In this document: piece after piece, positions 56,002 through 64,000 of the stretch
Position numbering within the stretch: the first letter of the stretch is position 1
Layout: the number at the start of each line of letters is the position of its first letter
Source: Billgrantia aerodenitrificans
GTDB lineage: Bacteria; Pseudomonadota; Gammaproteobacteria; Pseudomonadales; Halomonadaceae
Length of the DNA: 64,000 nt
Direction: 5' to 3'
NCBI RefSeq assembly: GCF_021404405.1
Contig: NZ_JABFTV010000010.1
Location: forward strand, 62,001-126,000
Notes under the pieces: model-generated
The model's input: the letters and a program-made list of their open reading frames with translations, nothing else
Database searches by the model: none
What the model was told of the DNA's origin: nothing
Position numbers and translations under genes: made by a program

Positions 56002-56510
56002 GGCAAACTCCGCTCCACCGTGAAATCGAATCGGCTCCCCAGCCGGCCTTCAGGTGTCTCCACCACCACCTGGGCCTGCCAGCGCATGACCGATTCGGTA
56101 CAGATCGGCACCTGGCCGACACCTTCGAAATGCCCTCTATCCTGCTTGCTCAAGGGGAAACGATGCAAGCCCATATCCATGTCGCTGCCAACGAAGTCGA
56201 CCCTGACCGACTGCGCCTCGACGCCATCAACATGGACCTTCAGCGGCAGGAGCTCCAGCGCCCGAATGCTCCCGGGCGCATCGACATCGAGGGTCAGCCT
56301 GCGCCCTTCGCCCAGGGTGGCACTGCACTCGCCGCGCTGAAGCTCGCAGGGAAAGGTGGCGAGATGCCAGTCGACATCGGCGTCGCCACGCAGCAGATGC
56401 GAAGCCAAATACCACAGCGCCACGCAAAGCGTCAGCAGCGTGGCCAGGATCAGCAGACGAAGCCCCGGAAAGCGGGACTTGCCGACGTTAGGCAGGGTGG
56501 GCGAAGACAT
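55998..56510 (-). CDS. membrane-anchored periplasmic protein paired with SCO
   Basis: A 170-aa protein I do not recognise by name. One N-terminal membrane helix (LLILATLLTLCVALWYLA), then a periplasmic beta-rich domain with two Cys (FPCELQRGECSA) and the Met-rich stretch SDMDMGLHRFPL. It is translationally coupled to the SCO gene (ATGA overlap). Similar small proteins are commonly found beside sco genes, so it may help copper delivery. That role is inference; the Met/His residues could bind Cu(I). Confidence 0.65.
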   Translation of the reverse strand: MSSPTLPNVGKSRFPGLRLLILATLLTLCVALWYLASHLLRGDADVDWHLATFPCELQRGECSATLGEGRRLTLDVDAPGSIRALELLPLKVHVDGVEAQSVRVDFVGSDMDMGLHRFPLSKQDRGHFEGVGQVPICTESVMRWQAQVVVETPEGRLGSRFDFTVERSLP

Positions 56511-56648
56511 GGCAGCGAAAGCAGCACTTCACGAAACGGCGGTAGAGGGTAAGCTTAACAGCATTTGCCGGTCGCCCTGGCGTGTACCGTTGTCGCAGGG
56601 TTTAACGGTTCCGGCAGCTCAAACCCCGAGAACGACAAGGACATCGAG

Positions 56649-57566
56649 ATGGATGGCGTTACCAATGCGCTGGGCCCTCTGTTCCTGCTGATACTGCTCG
56701 GCGCCGCGCTGGGACGATTGCGTCAGCCGAGCGACGACTTCTGGGTACAGCTCGAGAAGGTCATCTATTTCCTGCTCTTTCCCGCCATGCTGGTCGCCAC
56801 GCTGGCTACCGCCAACGTGGGTGAGGTGCCGGTGGTGCGCCTGGCCATCGCCCTGCTCGGCGGCATGCTGGTCTTCGCCGGGCTGCTGTGGGCAACACAG
56901 CGGCGGCTGGGCCTGGAGCCGGCGGCCTTCACATCGGTGTTCCAGGGTGCGCTGCGCTTCAATACCTACGTGGGGGTCGCCGGGGCCGCCGCCCTGCATG
57001 GCTCGGCCGGCGCCACGGTGGCGGCGGTCGCCGTGGCGCTGATGGTGCCGGTGGTCAACGTGCTATGCGTGGCCAGCTTCATCGCCGCCGGCACCCTGGG
57101 CCCCTCGAGCCTGGGCAAGAGCCTGGCGGCCCTGGTGCGCAACCCCTTGATTCTCGCCTGCCTGGCCGGTATCGCGCTCAATCTCTCCGGTATCGGCCTG
57201 CCCGGTTGGAGCGGTTCGGCGGTGGAGCTGCTAGGCCGTGCCGCCTTGCCACTGGGGCTGGTGGCGGTTGGTGTCGCCCTGCGTCCTCAGGCGCTGCTGC
57301 GCCTGGATCGCGGGGTGTGGACATCCAATCTGGTCAAGCTGATGCTGATGCCAGCGCTGGTGTTCGGTCTGGCGCTACTGCTGGGGCTGGACGCAGTGAG
57401 CCGCGACGTGGCGCTGCTCTTCGCCGCCCTGCCCACCGCCACCTCGGCCTACATCCTGGCCCGTCAGTTGGGCGGCGACGCCGAGCTGATGGCAGCCCTG
57501 ATCACCGGCCAGACGCTGCTCGCCATGGCGACACTACCCTTGTGGCTGCATCTCGCCGGGAGCTGA
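56649..57566 (+). CDS. AEC family transporter
   Basis: A 305-aa membrane protein of the auxin efflux carrier/malonate transporter family with about ten helices. Segments: LGPLFLLILLGAALGRL, LEKVIYFLLFPAMLVATLA, FQGALRFNTYVGVAGAAA, and the C-terminal LPTATSAYILARQLGGDAELMAALI typical of the family, cited in parts. AAGGA is 8 bases before the ATG at 56649. Substrate unknown (organic anions in characterised members). A Fur-like promoter begins just beyond its stop. Confidence 0.85.
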   Translation: MDGVTNALGPLFLLILLGAALGRLRQPSDDFWVQLEKVIYFLLFPAMLVATLATANVGEVPVVRLAIALLGGMLVFAGLLWATQRRLGLEPAAFTSVFQGALRFNTYVGVAGAAALHGSAGATVAAVAVALMVPVVNVLCVASFIAAGTLGPSSLGKSLAALVRNPLILACLAGIALNLSGIGLPGWSGSAVELLGRAALPLGLVAVGVALRPQALLRLDRGVWTSNLVKLMLMPALVFGLALLLGLDAVSRDVALLFAALPTATSAYILARQLGGDAELMAALITGQTLLAMATLPLWLHLAGS

Positions 57567-57589
57567 AATAAAAAACATTCGCATTCGTG

Positions 57590-57619
57590 TTGACATCGAT
57601 AATGAGAATGGATTACATT
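57590..57619 (+). promoter_or_regulatory. promoter with Fur-box-like operator
   Basis: TTGACA (57590-57595), 17-18 bp, TTACAT/TACATT (57613-57619). The spacer and -10 are covered by GATAATGAGAATGGATTAC (57598-57616), which begins with a perfect and a near-perfect GATAAT hexamer as in Fur boxes. It starts 23 bp after the AEC transporter stop and points into a non-coding region. Confidence 0.7.
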
Positions 57620-57624
57620 GAATG

Positions 57625-57740
57625 CGTGGTGTTGATGAGGCACCACGGCCATTAGGGGAACCGCCAGTTTCCCGCTATGGTTTCTCCCCCTCATTGCTAG
57701 TCACGGTCTTGCCTGCGCCCTCTACGAGGGCGCTTTTTTT
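57625..57740 (+). ncRNA. putative Fur-repressed RyhB/PrrF-like small RNA
   Basis: A predicted transcript of about 115 nt. It has a 5' hairpin CGTGGTG/CACCACG (57624-57646, start approximate), a second hairpin GGGGAAC/GTTTCCC (57656-57674), an unpaired region with CCCCTCATTGCT (57687-57698), then the terminator. No plausible ORF lies on this strand and the next gene is on the other strand. The CATTGCT heptamer resembles the pairing core of RyhB. Family assignment is by architecture and core only; I could not run a covariance model. Confidence 0.68.
57715..57740 (+). terminator. intrinsic terminator of the small RNA
   Basis: GCGCCCTC, TAC, GAGGGCGC is a perfect 8-bp stem followed by seven T. 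Confidence 0.92.
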
Positions 57741-57756
57741 GTGCAAAAAACAAATC

Positions 57757-57794
57757 CCCCTCATTGCTGCTCTTTACCAGGTCAGGGTCTTGCC
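57757..57794 (+). repeat. small-RNA core module, second copy
   Basis: A 38-bp unit beginning CCCCTCATTGCT and ending GGGTCTTGCC, identical to 57838-57875. It lies 16 bp after the first terminator and is followed by GCGC-rich sequence and TTTTTTT (57816-57822), a weaker terminator. No promoter is visible in front of it. Confidence 0.85.
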
Positions 57795-57837
57795 TGCGCT
57801 TCCCCTGGCGGCGCCTTTTTTTGTTCAGAAAACACAT

Positions 57838-57875
57838 CCCCTCATTGCTGCTCTTTACCAGGTCAGGGTCTTGCC
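57838..57875 (+). repeat. small-RNA core module, third copy
   Basis: Identical to 57757-57794 over 38 bases. It is followed directly by the 3' end of the LysR-type gene on the other strand, with no T-run, so it looks like a truncated module. Together the three copies of CCCCTCATTGCT are spaced 70 and 81 bp apart. Confidence 0.85.
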
Positions 57876-57887
57876 CGCGCCTCCCAA

Positions 57888-58796
57888 TCATCCCGCCGCT
57901 GCGCTGCGCCAGGGGCCGCGTCCGCGCAGGCGCTCACGCAGCAGGTCGGCCAGGGCCTGGGCGGCGGGCTGCGACGCAGGTTCGATGGCGCGGGCGAAAT
58001 GCAGCCGCGCCTCGCAGCGGCCGAGCGCGGGCAAGCCTTCGGCCTCGCCTAGCTCGCGCATGGCGGGAGTCAGGCGTTCGCGGTCGAGCACGCTGATCGC
58101 CAGGCCCGTCTCTACTGCGCGCTCGATGGCGTGGATGCTGGTACTGGTGAACAGCGCATGCCAGGGCCTGCCGAGCCGCTCCAGGGCTTCGGTGGCCAGC
58201 GCCCGGTAGGGGCAGTCGACCTCGTGCAGGGCCAGCGGCAAGCTCTCCCGCTCGATCAGGTTAGCGTGGCGCGGTGCGGCCCATACCGGCGTGGTACGCC
58301 ATAGCGGCTCGCCACCGGGCAGTGCGATGGGCCGGTCCAGCACCACTGCCAGGTCCAGCCGCGAGCGCTCCAACTGCCGCACCAGCTCGCCGCTGGTGGC
58401 CGTCACCGCTTGCAGCAGCACCTCCGGGTGGTGGGCGGTGAACTCGGGCAGCACGTCGCCGAGCAACTCGCGGGCGTAATCCTCGGGCAGCCCGAAGCGC
58501 ACCTTGCCCCGTAGCCCGCGCCCGGCATAGCGAGCAAGCATCCCATCGTGCATGCGCAGCAGCTCCCGCGCCTCCTGCAACAGCGCCTCACCGGCGGTAG
58601 TGGGCACCACGCCGCGAGGGCCCCGCTCCAGCAGGCGGACGTCGAGCAACGCCTCCAGGCGCTTGATCTGCATGCTGATGGCGCTGACGGTACGGTGCCT
58701 CTGCTCGGCCGCCGCCGCCAGCGAACCAAGCTGGGCCGCAGCCTGGAAACTGCGCAGCAGTTCGAGATCCAGCGTTGCCGATGAGACTTCAGCCAT
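57888..58796 (-). CDS. LysR family transcriptional regulator
   Basis: A 302-aa LysR-type regulator. N-terminal winged HTH with LELLRSFQAAAQLGSLAAAAEQ and RTVSAISMQIKRLEALLDVR, cited in parts; C-terminal LysR substrate domain from about residue 95 (GKVRFGLPEDYARELLGDVL). Divergent from the EamA gene 87 bp away, the classic arrangement for a regulator and its target exporter. Effector unknown. Confidence 0.88.
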   Translation of the reverse strand: MAEVSSATLDLELLRSFQAAAQLGSLAAAAEQRHRTVSAISMQIKRLEALLDVRLLERGPRGVVPTTAGEALLQEARELLRMHDGMLARYAGRGLRGKVRFGLPEDYARELLGDVLPEFTAHHPEVLLQAVTATSGELVRQLERSRLDLAVVLDRPIALPGGEPLWRTTPVWAAPRHANLIERESLPLALHEVDCPYRALATEALERLGRPWHALFTSTSIHAIERAVETGLAISVLDRERLTPAMRELGEAEGLPALGRCEARLHFARAIEPASQPAAQALADLLRERLRGRGPWRSAAAG

Positions 58797-58883
58797 ATTG
58801 AACTCTACCTACAAAAGATATCGCTTCATTGAAACCGGGATGACCTTCAAGCTCAAGCACCGTCATCGAGAAGGAGTACGACG

Positions 58884-59879
58884 ATGCCAGCACAGGTCCC
58901 CGCGCTACTGATCGCCGCCGGCTTCGTGGTGTGCTGGAGTTCGGGTTTCGTCGGTGGGCGGCTGGCCAGCGAGCTCGACACGCCGGTGCTCGACCTGTTC
59001 GCCTGGCGCTTTCTGCTCGCCGCGCTGCTGGTGGCGCTGTGGTGTCGCCTGACGCTTGGCGCGCTTCCGGCAATGCGCGACATGGGACGGGAGATGCTCG
59101 TGGGCAGCCTGACCATGGGCGGCTACCTGCTAGGAGTGATCGTGGCCATCGATCTCGGTGTCAGCGTCGGCATCACGGCGCTGATCGCGGCTCTGCAGCC
59201 GCTGCTGGCGGCAGCACTGGCCGGACGCTGGCTGGGCGAGCGCCTGGGCGCCTTCGGCTGGTTGGGGATGGTGCTGGCCACCCTGGGCGTGGCGCTGTGC
59301 GTGGGTGACGACATGCAGCGCTCGCTGGATGCGCCGGGCTGGGCCTATCTGCTGCCACTGTTGTCGGTCGCGGCAGTGACGCTCGGCAGCCTGCTGGCGG
59401 TGCGCCAGTCCTCGGTACTGCCGCTGCCGGCGGCGCTGCTGGCGCAGCTGCTCGCGGCCGGCGGTATCTTCCTGGTGGCCGCCTGGGCGATGGGGGGCGG
59501 CAAGCTGACCGCCCCTGGCTTTGAACCTGCCGTGCTGGTGAGCATGAGCTGGCTGGTGGTGCTGTCGAGCCTCGGGGGCTACGGCTTCTTCGTCGTCAGC
59601 CTGCGTCGGCTCGGGGTCACCCTGACCTCGGCACTGGTGCATCTCACGCCGGGAGTGACGCTGCTGTGGGCCGCGGCGATGTTCGGCGAACGCCTCGGCC
59701 CCACCGGCCTTGCGGGAATGGCGCTCGCCGGGGCGGGCGCCGGTCTGGCTATTCGCAGCGCTCGAAGATCAGATCCCACACGCCGTGCCCCAGGCGCTCG
59801 CCACGGGCCTCGAACTTGGTCAGCGGACGAAACTCAGGACGCGGCACATAGGGCGCCGTCGCGGGCGTCGCCGTATTGA
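58884..59879 (+). CDS. EamA/DMT family transporter with run-on C-terminus
   Basis: A 331-aa drug/metabolite transporter with two EamA repeats and about ten helices, e.g. [40 protein letters not shown] and [20 protein letters not shown]. The membrane fold ends near residue 290. The last 40 residues are Arg/Pro/Ala-rich and lie antisense to the 3' end of trmB, suggesting loss of the original stop. AAGGAG precedes the ATG. Probably controlled by the divergent LysR protein. Confidence 0.85.
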   Translation: MPAQVPALLIAAGFVVCWSSGFVGGRLASELDTPVLDLFAWRFLLAALLVALWCRLTLGALPAMRDMGREMLVGSLTMGGYLLGVIVAIDLGVSVGITALIAALQPLLAAALAGRWLGERLGAFGWLGMVLATLGVALCVGDDMQRSLDAPGWAYLLPLLSVAAVTLGSLLAVRQSSVLPLPAALLAQLLAAGGIFLVAAWAMGGGKLTAPGFEPAVLVSMSWLVVLSSLGGYGFFVVSLRRLGVTLTSALVHLTPGVTLLWAAAMFGERLGPTGLAGMALAGAGAGLAIRSARRSDPTRRAPGARHGPRTWSADETQDAAHRAPSRASPY

Positions 59880-60489
59880 CGTAGCCCGGCGCGACTTCCA
59901 TCACCTCGGCCATCCATTCGGCATAGGCCTGCCAGTCGGTGGCCATGTGCAGCTTGCCGCCCAGCTCGAGACGGCTACGAATCAGCTCGACGAAGGCGGG
60001 CTGAACGATACGCCGCTTGTGGTGCTTCTTCTTCGGCCAGGGGTCGGGGAAGAACAGCTGCAGGGTGGCGAGGCTGGCCTCCGGCAGGCACTGTTCGAGC
60101 ACTGCCAGGGCGTCCTCACGGTAGACGCGGATATTGGTCAGGCCGCGCTTGTCGGCCTCGTCGAGCAGCTTGCCCACGCCCGGAGCATGCACCTCGATGC
60201 CGATGAAGTCGGTATCGGGATGGGTCTCGGCTTGCTCGATCAGCGAGGCGCCCATGCCGAAGCCGATCTCCACCACCCGCGGCGCCCGGCGTCCGAACAG
60301 GGCGTCGAGATCCTGCCGCCCCTCGGCCAGGGTCAGGCCCAGCCGCGGCCAGACCTCTTCCAAGCCGCGGGTCTGGGCCTGGGTCATGCGGCCGGCGCGC
60401 AGCACGTAGCTCTTGATGCCGCGACGATGCAGCGGGGCGTCCGGCCCTTCCGGGCCGGTGGTCGAGGGGTCGCGTTGCGGGTCACTCAT
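59749..60489 (-). CDS. trmB: tRNA (guanine-N7-)-methyltransferase
   Basis: A 246-aa SAM-dependent enzyme that methylates G46 of tRNA. SAM motif [17 protein letters not shown]; catalytic motifs [19 protein letters not shown] and the C-terminal [20 protein letters not shown]. All are family hallmarks. Its last 131 bp overlap the end of the EamA gene on the opposite strand; the conserved C-terminus shows that trmB is the intact partner. Downstream of thiS-thiG on the same strand. Confidence 0.94.
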   Translation of the reverse strand: MSDPQRDPSTTGPEGPDAPLHRRGIKSYVLRAGRMTQAQTRGLEEVWPRLGLTLAEGRQDLDALFGRRAPRVVEIGFGMGASLIEQAETHPDTDFIGIEVHAPGVGKLLDEADKRGLTNIRVYREDALAVLEQCLPEASLATLQLFFPDPWPKKKHHKRRIVQPAFVELIRSRLELGGKLHMATDWQAYAEWMAEVMEVAPGYVNTATPATAPYVPRPEFRPLTKFEARGERLGHGVWDLIFERCE

Positions 60490-60513
60490 GGATTCGTTGC
60501 GGCTCCGGTGGAT

Positions 60514-61308
60514 TCAGCCGTTGATGCGGCCGGCAAAGGGAGAGGAGGGGTCGGCGCTCTGGCGGCGCGGCATGCGCCCGGCGAGGAACGCCTCGCGCCC
60601 GGCCTCGACGGCCTTCTTCATGGCGCTGGCCATCAGCACTGGCTGACGGGCGTGGGCGATGGCGGAGTTCATCAGCACGCCGTCGCAGCCCAGCTCCATG
60701 GCCATGGCGGCGTCGGAGGCGGTGCCGATACCGGCATCCACCAGCACCGGCACGTTGGCGTGCTCGATGATCAAGCGGATGTTGTGCGGGTTCTGGATGC
60801 CATGACCGGAGCCGATCAGCGAGCCCAGCGGCATGATCGCGCAGCAGCCCAGGCGCTCGAGCTCCTGGGCCACGATGGGATCGTCGCTGGTGTAGACCAT
60901 CACGTCGAAGCCGTCGCGGATCAGCTCTTCCGCCGCCTTGAGGGTTTCGACCACGTTGGGGTAGAGGGTGGAGTCGTCACCGAGCACCTCGAGCTTGACC
61001 AGCTTGTGGCCGTCGAGCAGCTCGCGGGCCAGCTTGCAGGTGCGCACGGCATCCTTGGCCGTGTAGCAGCCGGCGGTGTTGGGCAGCAGGGTGAAACGCT
61101 CCGGCGGCACCACGTCGAGCAGGTTGGGGCCGTCTTCCTGGCCGAGATTGGTGCGGCGCACGGCGAAGGTGACGACCTCGGCCCCCGAGGCGGCGATGGC
61201 CTCGGCGGTCTCGTCGAAGTCCTTGTACTTGCCGGTACCGACCAGCAGGCGTGAGGTGAAGGCGTGGCCGGCAATCCGCAGCGGCTGATCCTGAAAGAAG
61301 TCTGTCAT
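60514..61308 (-). CDS. thiG: thiazole synthase
   Basis: A 264-aa TIM-barrel enzyme that builds the thiamine thiazole from DXP, dehydroglycine/iminoacetate and ThiS thiocarboxylate. Motifs: [68 protein letters not shown] and [12 protein letters not shown]. The Schiff-base Lys is in LVKLEVLGD. 56 bp after thiS, and trmB follows 24 bp later. Confidence 0.94.
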   Translation of the reverse strand: MTDFFQDQPLRIAGHAFTSRLLVGTGKYKDFDETAEAIAASGAEVVTFAVRRTNLGQEDGPNLLDVVPPERFTLLPNTAGCYTAKDAVRTCKLARELLDGHKLVKLEVLGDDSTLYPNVVETLKAAEELIRDGFDVMVYTSDDPIVAQELERLGCCAIMPLGSLIGSGHGIQNPHNIRLIIEHANVPVLVDAGIGTASDAAMAMELGCDGVLMNSAIAHARQPVLMASAMKKAVEAGREAFLAGRMPRRQSADPSSPFAGRING

Positions 61309-61364
61309 CGCGTGGGCCTGTGTCTGTAGCGGGTCTTGAAGCGGTAACCGTCGGCAGGTGGCAA

Positions 61365-61565
61365 TCAGCCGCCACCGATGGCGTGAACGATCTCGATGCG
61401 GTCGCCGTCGGCCAGGCGCGTGGCATCGTGCTCGCTCTTGGGCACGATCTCCTCATTGCGTTCGACGGCGATGCGCCGACCGCTCAGGCCAAGGTCGTCG
61501 ACCAACTGCGCCACCGTGAGGTCGGGGGCAAGGTCGCGGGGCTCACCGTTGAGCTGGATCTGCAT
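61365..61565 (-). CDS. thiS: sulfur carrier protein ThiS
   Basis: A 66-aa ubiquitin-like sulfur carrier with the functional C-terminal Gly-Gly (IVHAIGGG ends with an extra Gly). N-terminus [12 protein letters not shown]. Directly upstream of thiG. A -10-like TACAAT (61608-61603, minus strand) is 38 bp before the start codon. I do not see a TPP riboswitch in the short leader. Confidence 0.9.
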   Translation of the reverse strand: MQIQLNGEPRDLAPDLTVAQLVDDLGLSGRRIAVERNEEIVPKSEHDATRLADGDRIEIVHAIGGG

Positions 61566-61602
61566 GGCGTCCCTCTTCAGTTGACGAGTGTCGCGGGCCC
61601 AT

Positions 61603-61608
61603 ATTGTA
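61603..61608 (-). promoter_or_regulatory. candidate -10 element for thiSG
   Basis: TACAAT on the minus strand, 38 bp before thiS. No convincing -35 is present. It lies in the 103-bp gap between thiS and the DUF423 gene. Confidence 0.35.
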
Positions 61609-61668
61609 GCCCCTTAACGCCTCCCGGGGTACGGTAGGCGCCAATCCCAATCCCCGAAGGAGGACGAG

Positions 61669-62073
61669 ATGCGCGATCGCGGATGGTGGTGCCTGGCGGC
61701 GCTGTCGGGCGGAGTGGCGGTCATGGCCGGCGCCTTCGCCGCTCATGCCCTGCAGGGTCAGCTGCCGGAGCGGCTGCTGGCCGCCTTCGAAACCGGCATG
61801 CGCTACCAGATGTGGCACACCCTGGCGATGCTCGGCGTGCTCGCCTGGCGCGCCACGCATCCGCGGCACGGGTTCGGCATCGTGCTGGGCCTGTGGGCCG
61901 TGGGGGTGCTGCTGTTCTCAGGTTCGCTGTATGCCATGGCGCTGACCGGCCTGCGCGGCCTGGGCATGATCACTCCGTTCGGCGGCGTGCTGATGATCGC
62001 CGGCTGGCTGACACTTGCCGTGGGAGCCTTGCGCGCCGGGCGCGACGCTCAGTCGGAGTCGGGAATGGCGTAG
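61669..62073 (+). CDS. DUF423 membrane protein (YgdD-like)
   Basis: A 134-aa inner-membrane protein with four helices. Family motifs GAFAAHALQGQLPERLLAAF and FETGMRYQMWHTLAML, cited in parts, and LRGLGMITPFGGVLMIAGW. Function unknown. AAGGAGGACGAG precedes the ATG. Its end overlaps the convergent thioesterase gene by 25 bp. Confidence 0.88.
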   Translation: MRDRGWWCLAALSGGVAVMAGAFAAHALQGQLPERLLAAFETGMRYQMWHTLAMLGVLAWRATHPRHGFGIVLGLWAVGVLLFSGSLYAMALTGLRGLGMITPFGGVLMIAGWLTLAVGALRAGRDAQSESGMA

Positions 62074-62462
62074 GTGGCGGTGACGTGGGCCACAGGACGC
62101 TCGTCGCCGGCGGAGAAGAGCTGTACCTCGCCCACCGCCAGGCGGCGGCCCAGCTTGATCACGCGGGCATTGGCGATGAGGTCGCGGTCGCCGCGGGCAC
62201 GGCGCAGGAAATGGCAGTTGAGATCGGTGGTCACGGCCATCGGCTCGGGGCCGATCTGGGCCAGGATGGCCACGTAGAGACAGACATCGGCCAGCCCCAT
62301 CATTGTCGGTCCGGAGACGCTGGAGCCGGGCCGCAGATGCTCGTCCTCGATAGCCAGACTCATGGTGGCGCGCATGTGATCGACCGCCTCGATGGTGCCG
62401 GCACGCTGGGGAAAGACCTCGTCGAGAAAATCTTCGATGGCGGCGGCGGTCATCACGGTCAT
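62049..62462 (-). CDS. PaaI/YdiI-like hotdog-fold thioesterase
   Basis: A 137-aa hotdog thioesterase. Segments: MSLAIEDEHLRPGSSVSGPTMMGLAD, here relevant as RPGSSVSGPTMMGLAD with the active-site region, VTTDLNCHFLRRA and VAHVTATYAIP. The ATG at 62462 has GGGAG 7 bases upstream. It should hydrolyse acyl-CoA thioesters; the substrate is unknown. Stands alone between DUF423 and glcB. Confidence 0.8.
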   Translation of the reverse strand: MTVMTAAAIEDFLDEVFPQRAGTIEAVDHMRATMSLAIEDEHLRPGSSVSGPTMMGLADVCLYVAILAQIGPEPMAVTTDLNCHFLRRARGDRDLIANARVIKLGRRLAVGEVQLFSAGDERPVAHVTATYAIPDSD

Positions 62463-62529
62463 CGTCGGGCTCCCTGCTGGTTGTGCTCGTGGCGAGCGGT
62501 TGTGATCGTGGAGCCCAACATAACCCAAA

Positions 62530-62555
62530 GCGCCCCGGGCGGGTACCCGGGGCGC
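62530..62555. terminator. hairpin between glcB and thioesterase gene
   Basis: GCGCCCCGGG, CGGGTA, CCCGGGGCGC: a perfect 10-bp stem. On the minus strand it is followed by TTTGGG. It most likely ends the glcB transcript. Confidence 0.75.
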
Positions 62556-62595
62556 AGTGGATCAGACGTCGGCCTGAGGAAGCAGCGTCAAGGCA

Positions 62596-64000
62596 TCAAC
62601 GCGCCTTGTGCACCGCCCGCCAGTGGTGCAGCAGCGGCTCGGTGTAGCCGGAGGGCTGCACGCGGCCCTTGAAGACCAGGTCACTGGCCGCCTTGAACGC
62701 GGTGGAGGCCGCGAAATCGGCGCTCATCGCGGTATAGGTCGGGTCGCCGGCGTTCTGCTCGTCGACCACCTTGGCCATGCGCTCCAGGGTCTTCTGCACG
62801 CGCTCGGCGTCGACCACGCCGTGGTGCAGCCAGTTGGCGATATGCTGGCTGGAGATACGCAGCGTGGCACGGTCCTCCATCAGGCCCACGTCGTGGATGT
62901 CCGGCACCTTGGAGCAGCCCACGCCGTGCTCGACCCAGCGCACCACGTAACCGAGAATGCCCTGGCAGTTATTGTCGAGCTCCTGCTGCAGCTCAGCGTC
63001 GGACCACTCGGCCTTCTCGGCCACCGGCACGGTGAGCAGCTTGTCGAGCAGCTCCTCCAGCAGGGCAGGCTCGCCCTGGGCCTCCAGCTCGCGCTGGATC
63101 TCGCTGACGTCGATCTGATGATAGTGCAGCGCATGCAGGGCGGCGGCGGTGGGCGACGGCACCCAGGCGGTGTTGGCACCGGCCTTGGGGTGGCCGATCT
63201 TCTGCTCCAGCATGGCCGCCATCAGGTCCGGCATGGCCCACATGCCCTTGCCGATCTGGGCCCGTCCGCGCAGGCCGCAGGCCAGACCGACCAGCACGTT
63301 GTTGCGCTCGTAGGCGCCAATCCAGGCGGCATTCTTCATGTCGCCCTTGCGGATCATGGGGCCTGCTTCCATGGCGGTGTGCATTTCGTCGCCGGTACGG
63401 TCGAGGAAGCCGGTGTTGATGAACACCACGCGCGAGGCGGCCTCGGCAATACACGCCTTGAGGTTGACCGAGGTGCGACGCTCCTCGTCCATGATACCCA
63501 TCTTGAGCGTGTCACGGGCCAGGCCCAGCAGGTCCTCGACGCGGCCGAACAGCTCATTGGAGAAGGCGACTTCCTTCGGTCCGTGCATCTTCGGCTTGAC
63601 GATGTAGACCGAGCCGCTGCGGGAGTTGCGCGGATCGTTCGCGCCCTTCTTGAGATCATGAATGGCCAGCAGGCTGGTCACGATGCCGTCGAGAATGCCC
63701 TCGGGCAGTTCGTTGCCGTCGGCGTCGAGCACCGCCGGGGTGGTCATCAGGTGGCCGACGTTGCGCACGAACATCAGCGAACGGCCGGGCAGGGTCAGGT
63801 TGCCGCCGTCCGGGGTAGTGTAGCTACGATCGGCGTGCAGACGACGGGTGAAGGTCTTGCCGCCCTTCTCGATGGCCTCTTCGAGATCGCCCTTCATCAG
63901 GCCCAGCCAGTTGGCGTAGACGCCGACCTTGTCCTCGGCGTCGACCGCGGCCACGGAGTCTTCGCAGTCCATGATGGCGGTCAGCGCGGCCTCGACCAGC
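62596..64000 (-). CDS. glcB: malate synthase G, 5' part outside window
   Basis: The C-terminal 467 residues of malate synthase G, which condenses glyoxylate and acetyl-CoA to malate. Seen motifs: [89 protein letters not shown] and [20 protein letters not shown]. The catalytic Arg and Asp in IMDEERRT and the acid region are present. The frame is open through the right edge of the window; the ATG at 63972 is internal, not the start. Confidence 0.95.
   Translation of the reverse strand, partial: LVEAALTAIMDCEDSVAAVDAEDKVGVYANWLGLMKGDLEEAIEKGGKTFTRRLHADRSYTTPDGGNLTLPGRSLMFVRNVGHLMTTPAVLDADGNELPEGILDGIVTSLLAIHDLKKGANDPRNSRSGSVYIVKPKMHGPKEVAFSNELFGRVEDLLGLARDTLKMGIMDEERRTSVNLKACIAEAASRVVFINTGFLDRTGDEMHTAMEAGPMIRKGDMKNAAWIGAYERNNVLVGLACGLRGRAQIGKGMWAMPDLMAAMLEQKIGHPKAGANTAWVPSPTAAALHALHYHQIDVSEIQRELEAQGEPALLEELLDKLLTVPVAEKAEWSDAELQQELDNNCQGILGYVVRWVEHGVGCSKVPDIHDVGLMEDRATLRISSQHIANWLHHGVVDAERVQKTLERMAKVVDEQNAGDPTYTAMSADFAASTAFKAASDLVFKGRVQPSGYTEPLLHHWRAVHKAR

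Noticed and set aside
57697..57891. 64-codon minus-strand frame with a repeated QDPDLVKSSNEG segment
   Set aside because: The peptide repeat is simply the translation of the 38-bp small-RNA modules; no start signal and no coding character.
57622..58209. 195-codon plus-strand frame across the small-RNA region into the LysR gene
   Set aside because: It crosses two intrinsic terminators and runs antisense to the LysR gene; no domain recognisable.
61566..61668. TPP riboswitch before thiS
   Set aside because: The leader is too short and lacks the CTGAGA and ACC-rich conserved parts of the thi element.

Overview
The window looks like chromosomal DNA of a GC-rich, salt-adapted gammaproteobacterium, most likely a Halomonas or close relative. 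The main evidence is a TeaABCD-type ectoine TRAP transporter with its universal-stress partner. Supporting evidence is the gammaproteobacterial gene order hemCDXY, argH-lptM-lysA-dapF-DUF484-xerC, and engB next to cytochrome c4 and dsbA. Coding is dense and almost all metabolic or housekeeping. I see no rRNA, tRNA, CRISPR array, prophage, insertion sequence or defence island.

Layout: (1) 1-2.8 kb: the end of a carboxynorspermidine decarboxylase gene, a terminator, an aspartate kinase and a small glycine-rich lipoprotein. (2) 2.8-16.4 kb: a complete myo-inositol catabolic locus in two divergent arms. The left arm carries an ABC importer, iolC (fused to DUF2090), iolD, iolE, iolA and a second Gfo/Idh/MocA dehydrogenase. 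The right arm carries an RpiR-type regulator, iolG and iolB. Two operator-like palindromes lie between the arms, and an exact 20-bp direct repeat sits at each outer edge. (3) 16.5-22.4 kb: central carbon genes gap <> pyk-mgsA-pgi, then two overlapping fluoride-channel genes. (4) 22.5-28 kb: a YbiO-like mechanosensitive channel, a K+/H+ antiporter and a PerM-like transporter. (5) 28-39.7 kb: hemCDXY facing argH-lptM-lysA-dapF-DUF484-xerC-HAD phosphatase, then engB. (6) 40-47.3 kb: cytochrome c4, dsbA, an EEP-family hydrolase, a MITE-like palindrome, TRAP membrane subunits without a binding protein, yqaA, thiD, a tandem Usp and dtd. (7) 47.3-56.5 kb: an ABC-F ATPase, a TIGR02444 protein, teaABCD, an FKBP isomerase, a secreted esterase, and a SCO protein with its membrane-anchored neighbour. 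(8) 56.6-64 kb: an AEC transporter, a non-coding region, a LysR/EamA pair, trmB, thiG, thiS, DUF423, a PaaI-like thioesterase and the 3' part of malate synthase G.

The most interesting part is the roughly 320-bp non-coding stretch at 57567-57887. It holds a TTGACA-type promoter overlapped by a Fur-box-like sequence. This is followed by about 115 nt that fold into two hairpins, an unpaired CCCCTCATTGCT segment and a strong intrinsic terminator. That is the architecture of a Fur-repressed RyhB/PrrF-type small RNA. The same core recurs twice more directly downstream, in modules sharing 38 identical bases and without an obvious promoter of their own. This suggests a tandem small-RNA array. It is inferred from sequence only and has not been checked against covariance models or expression data.
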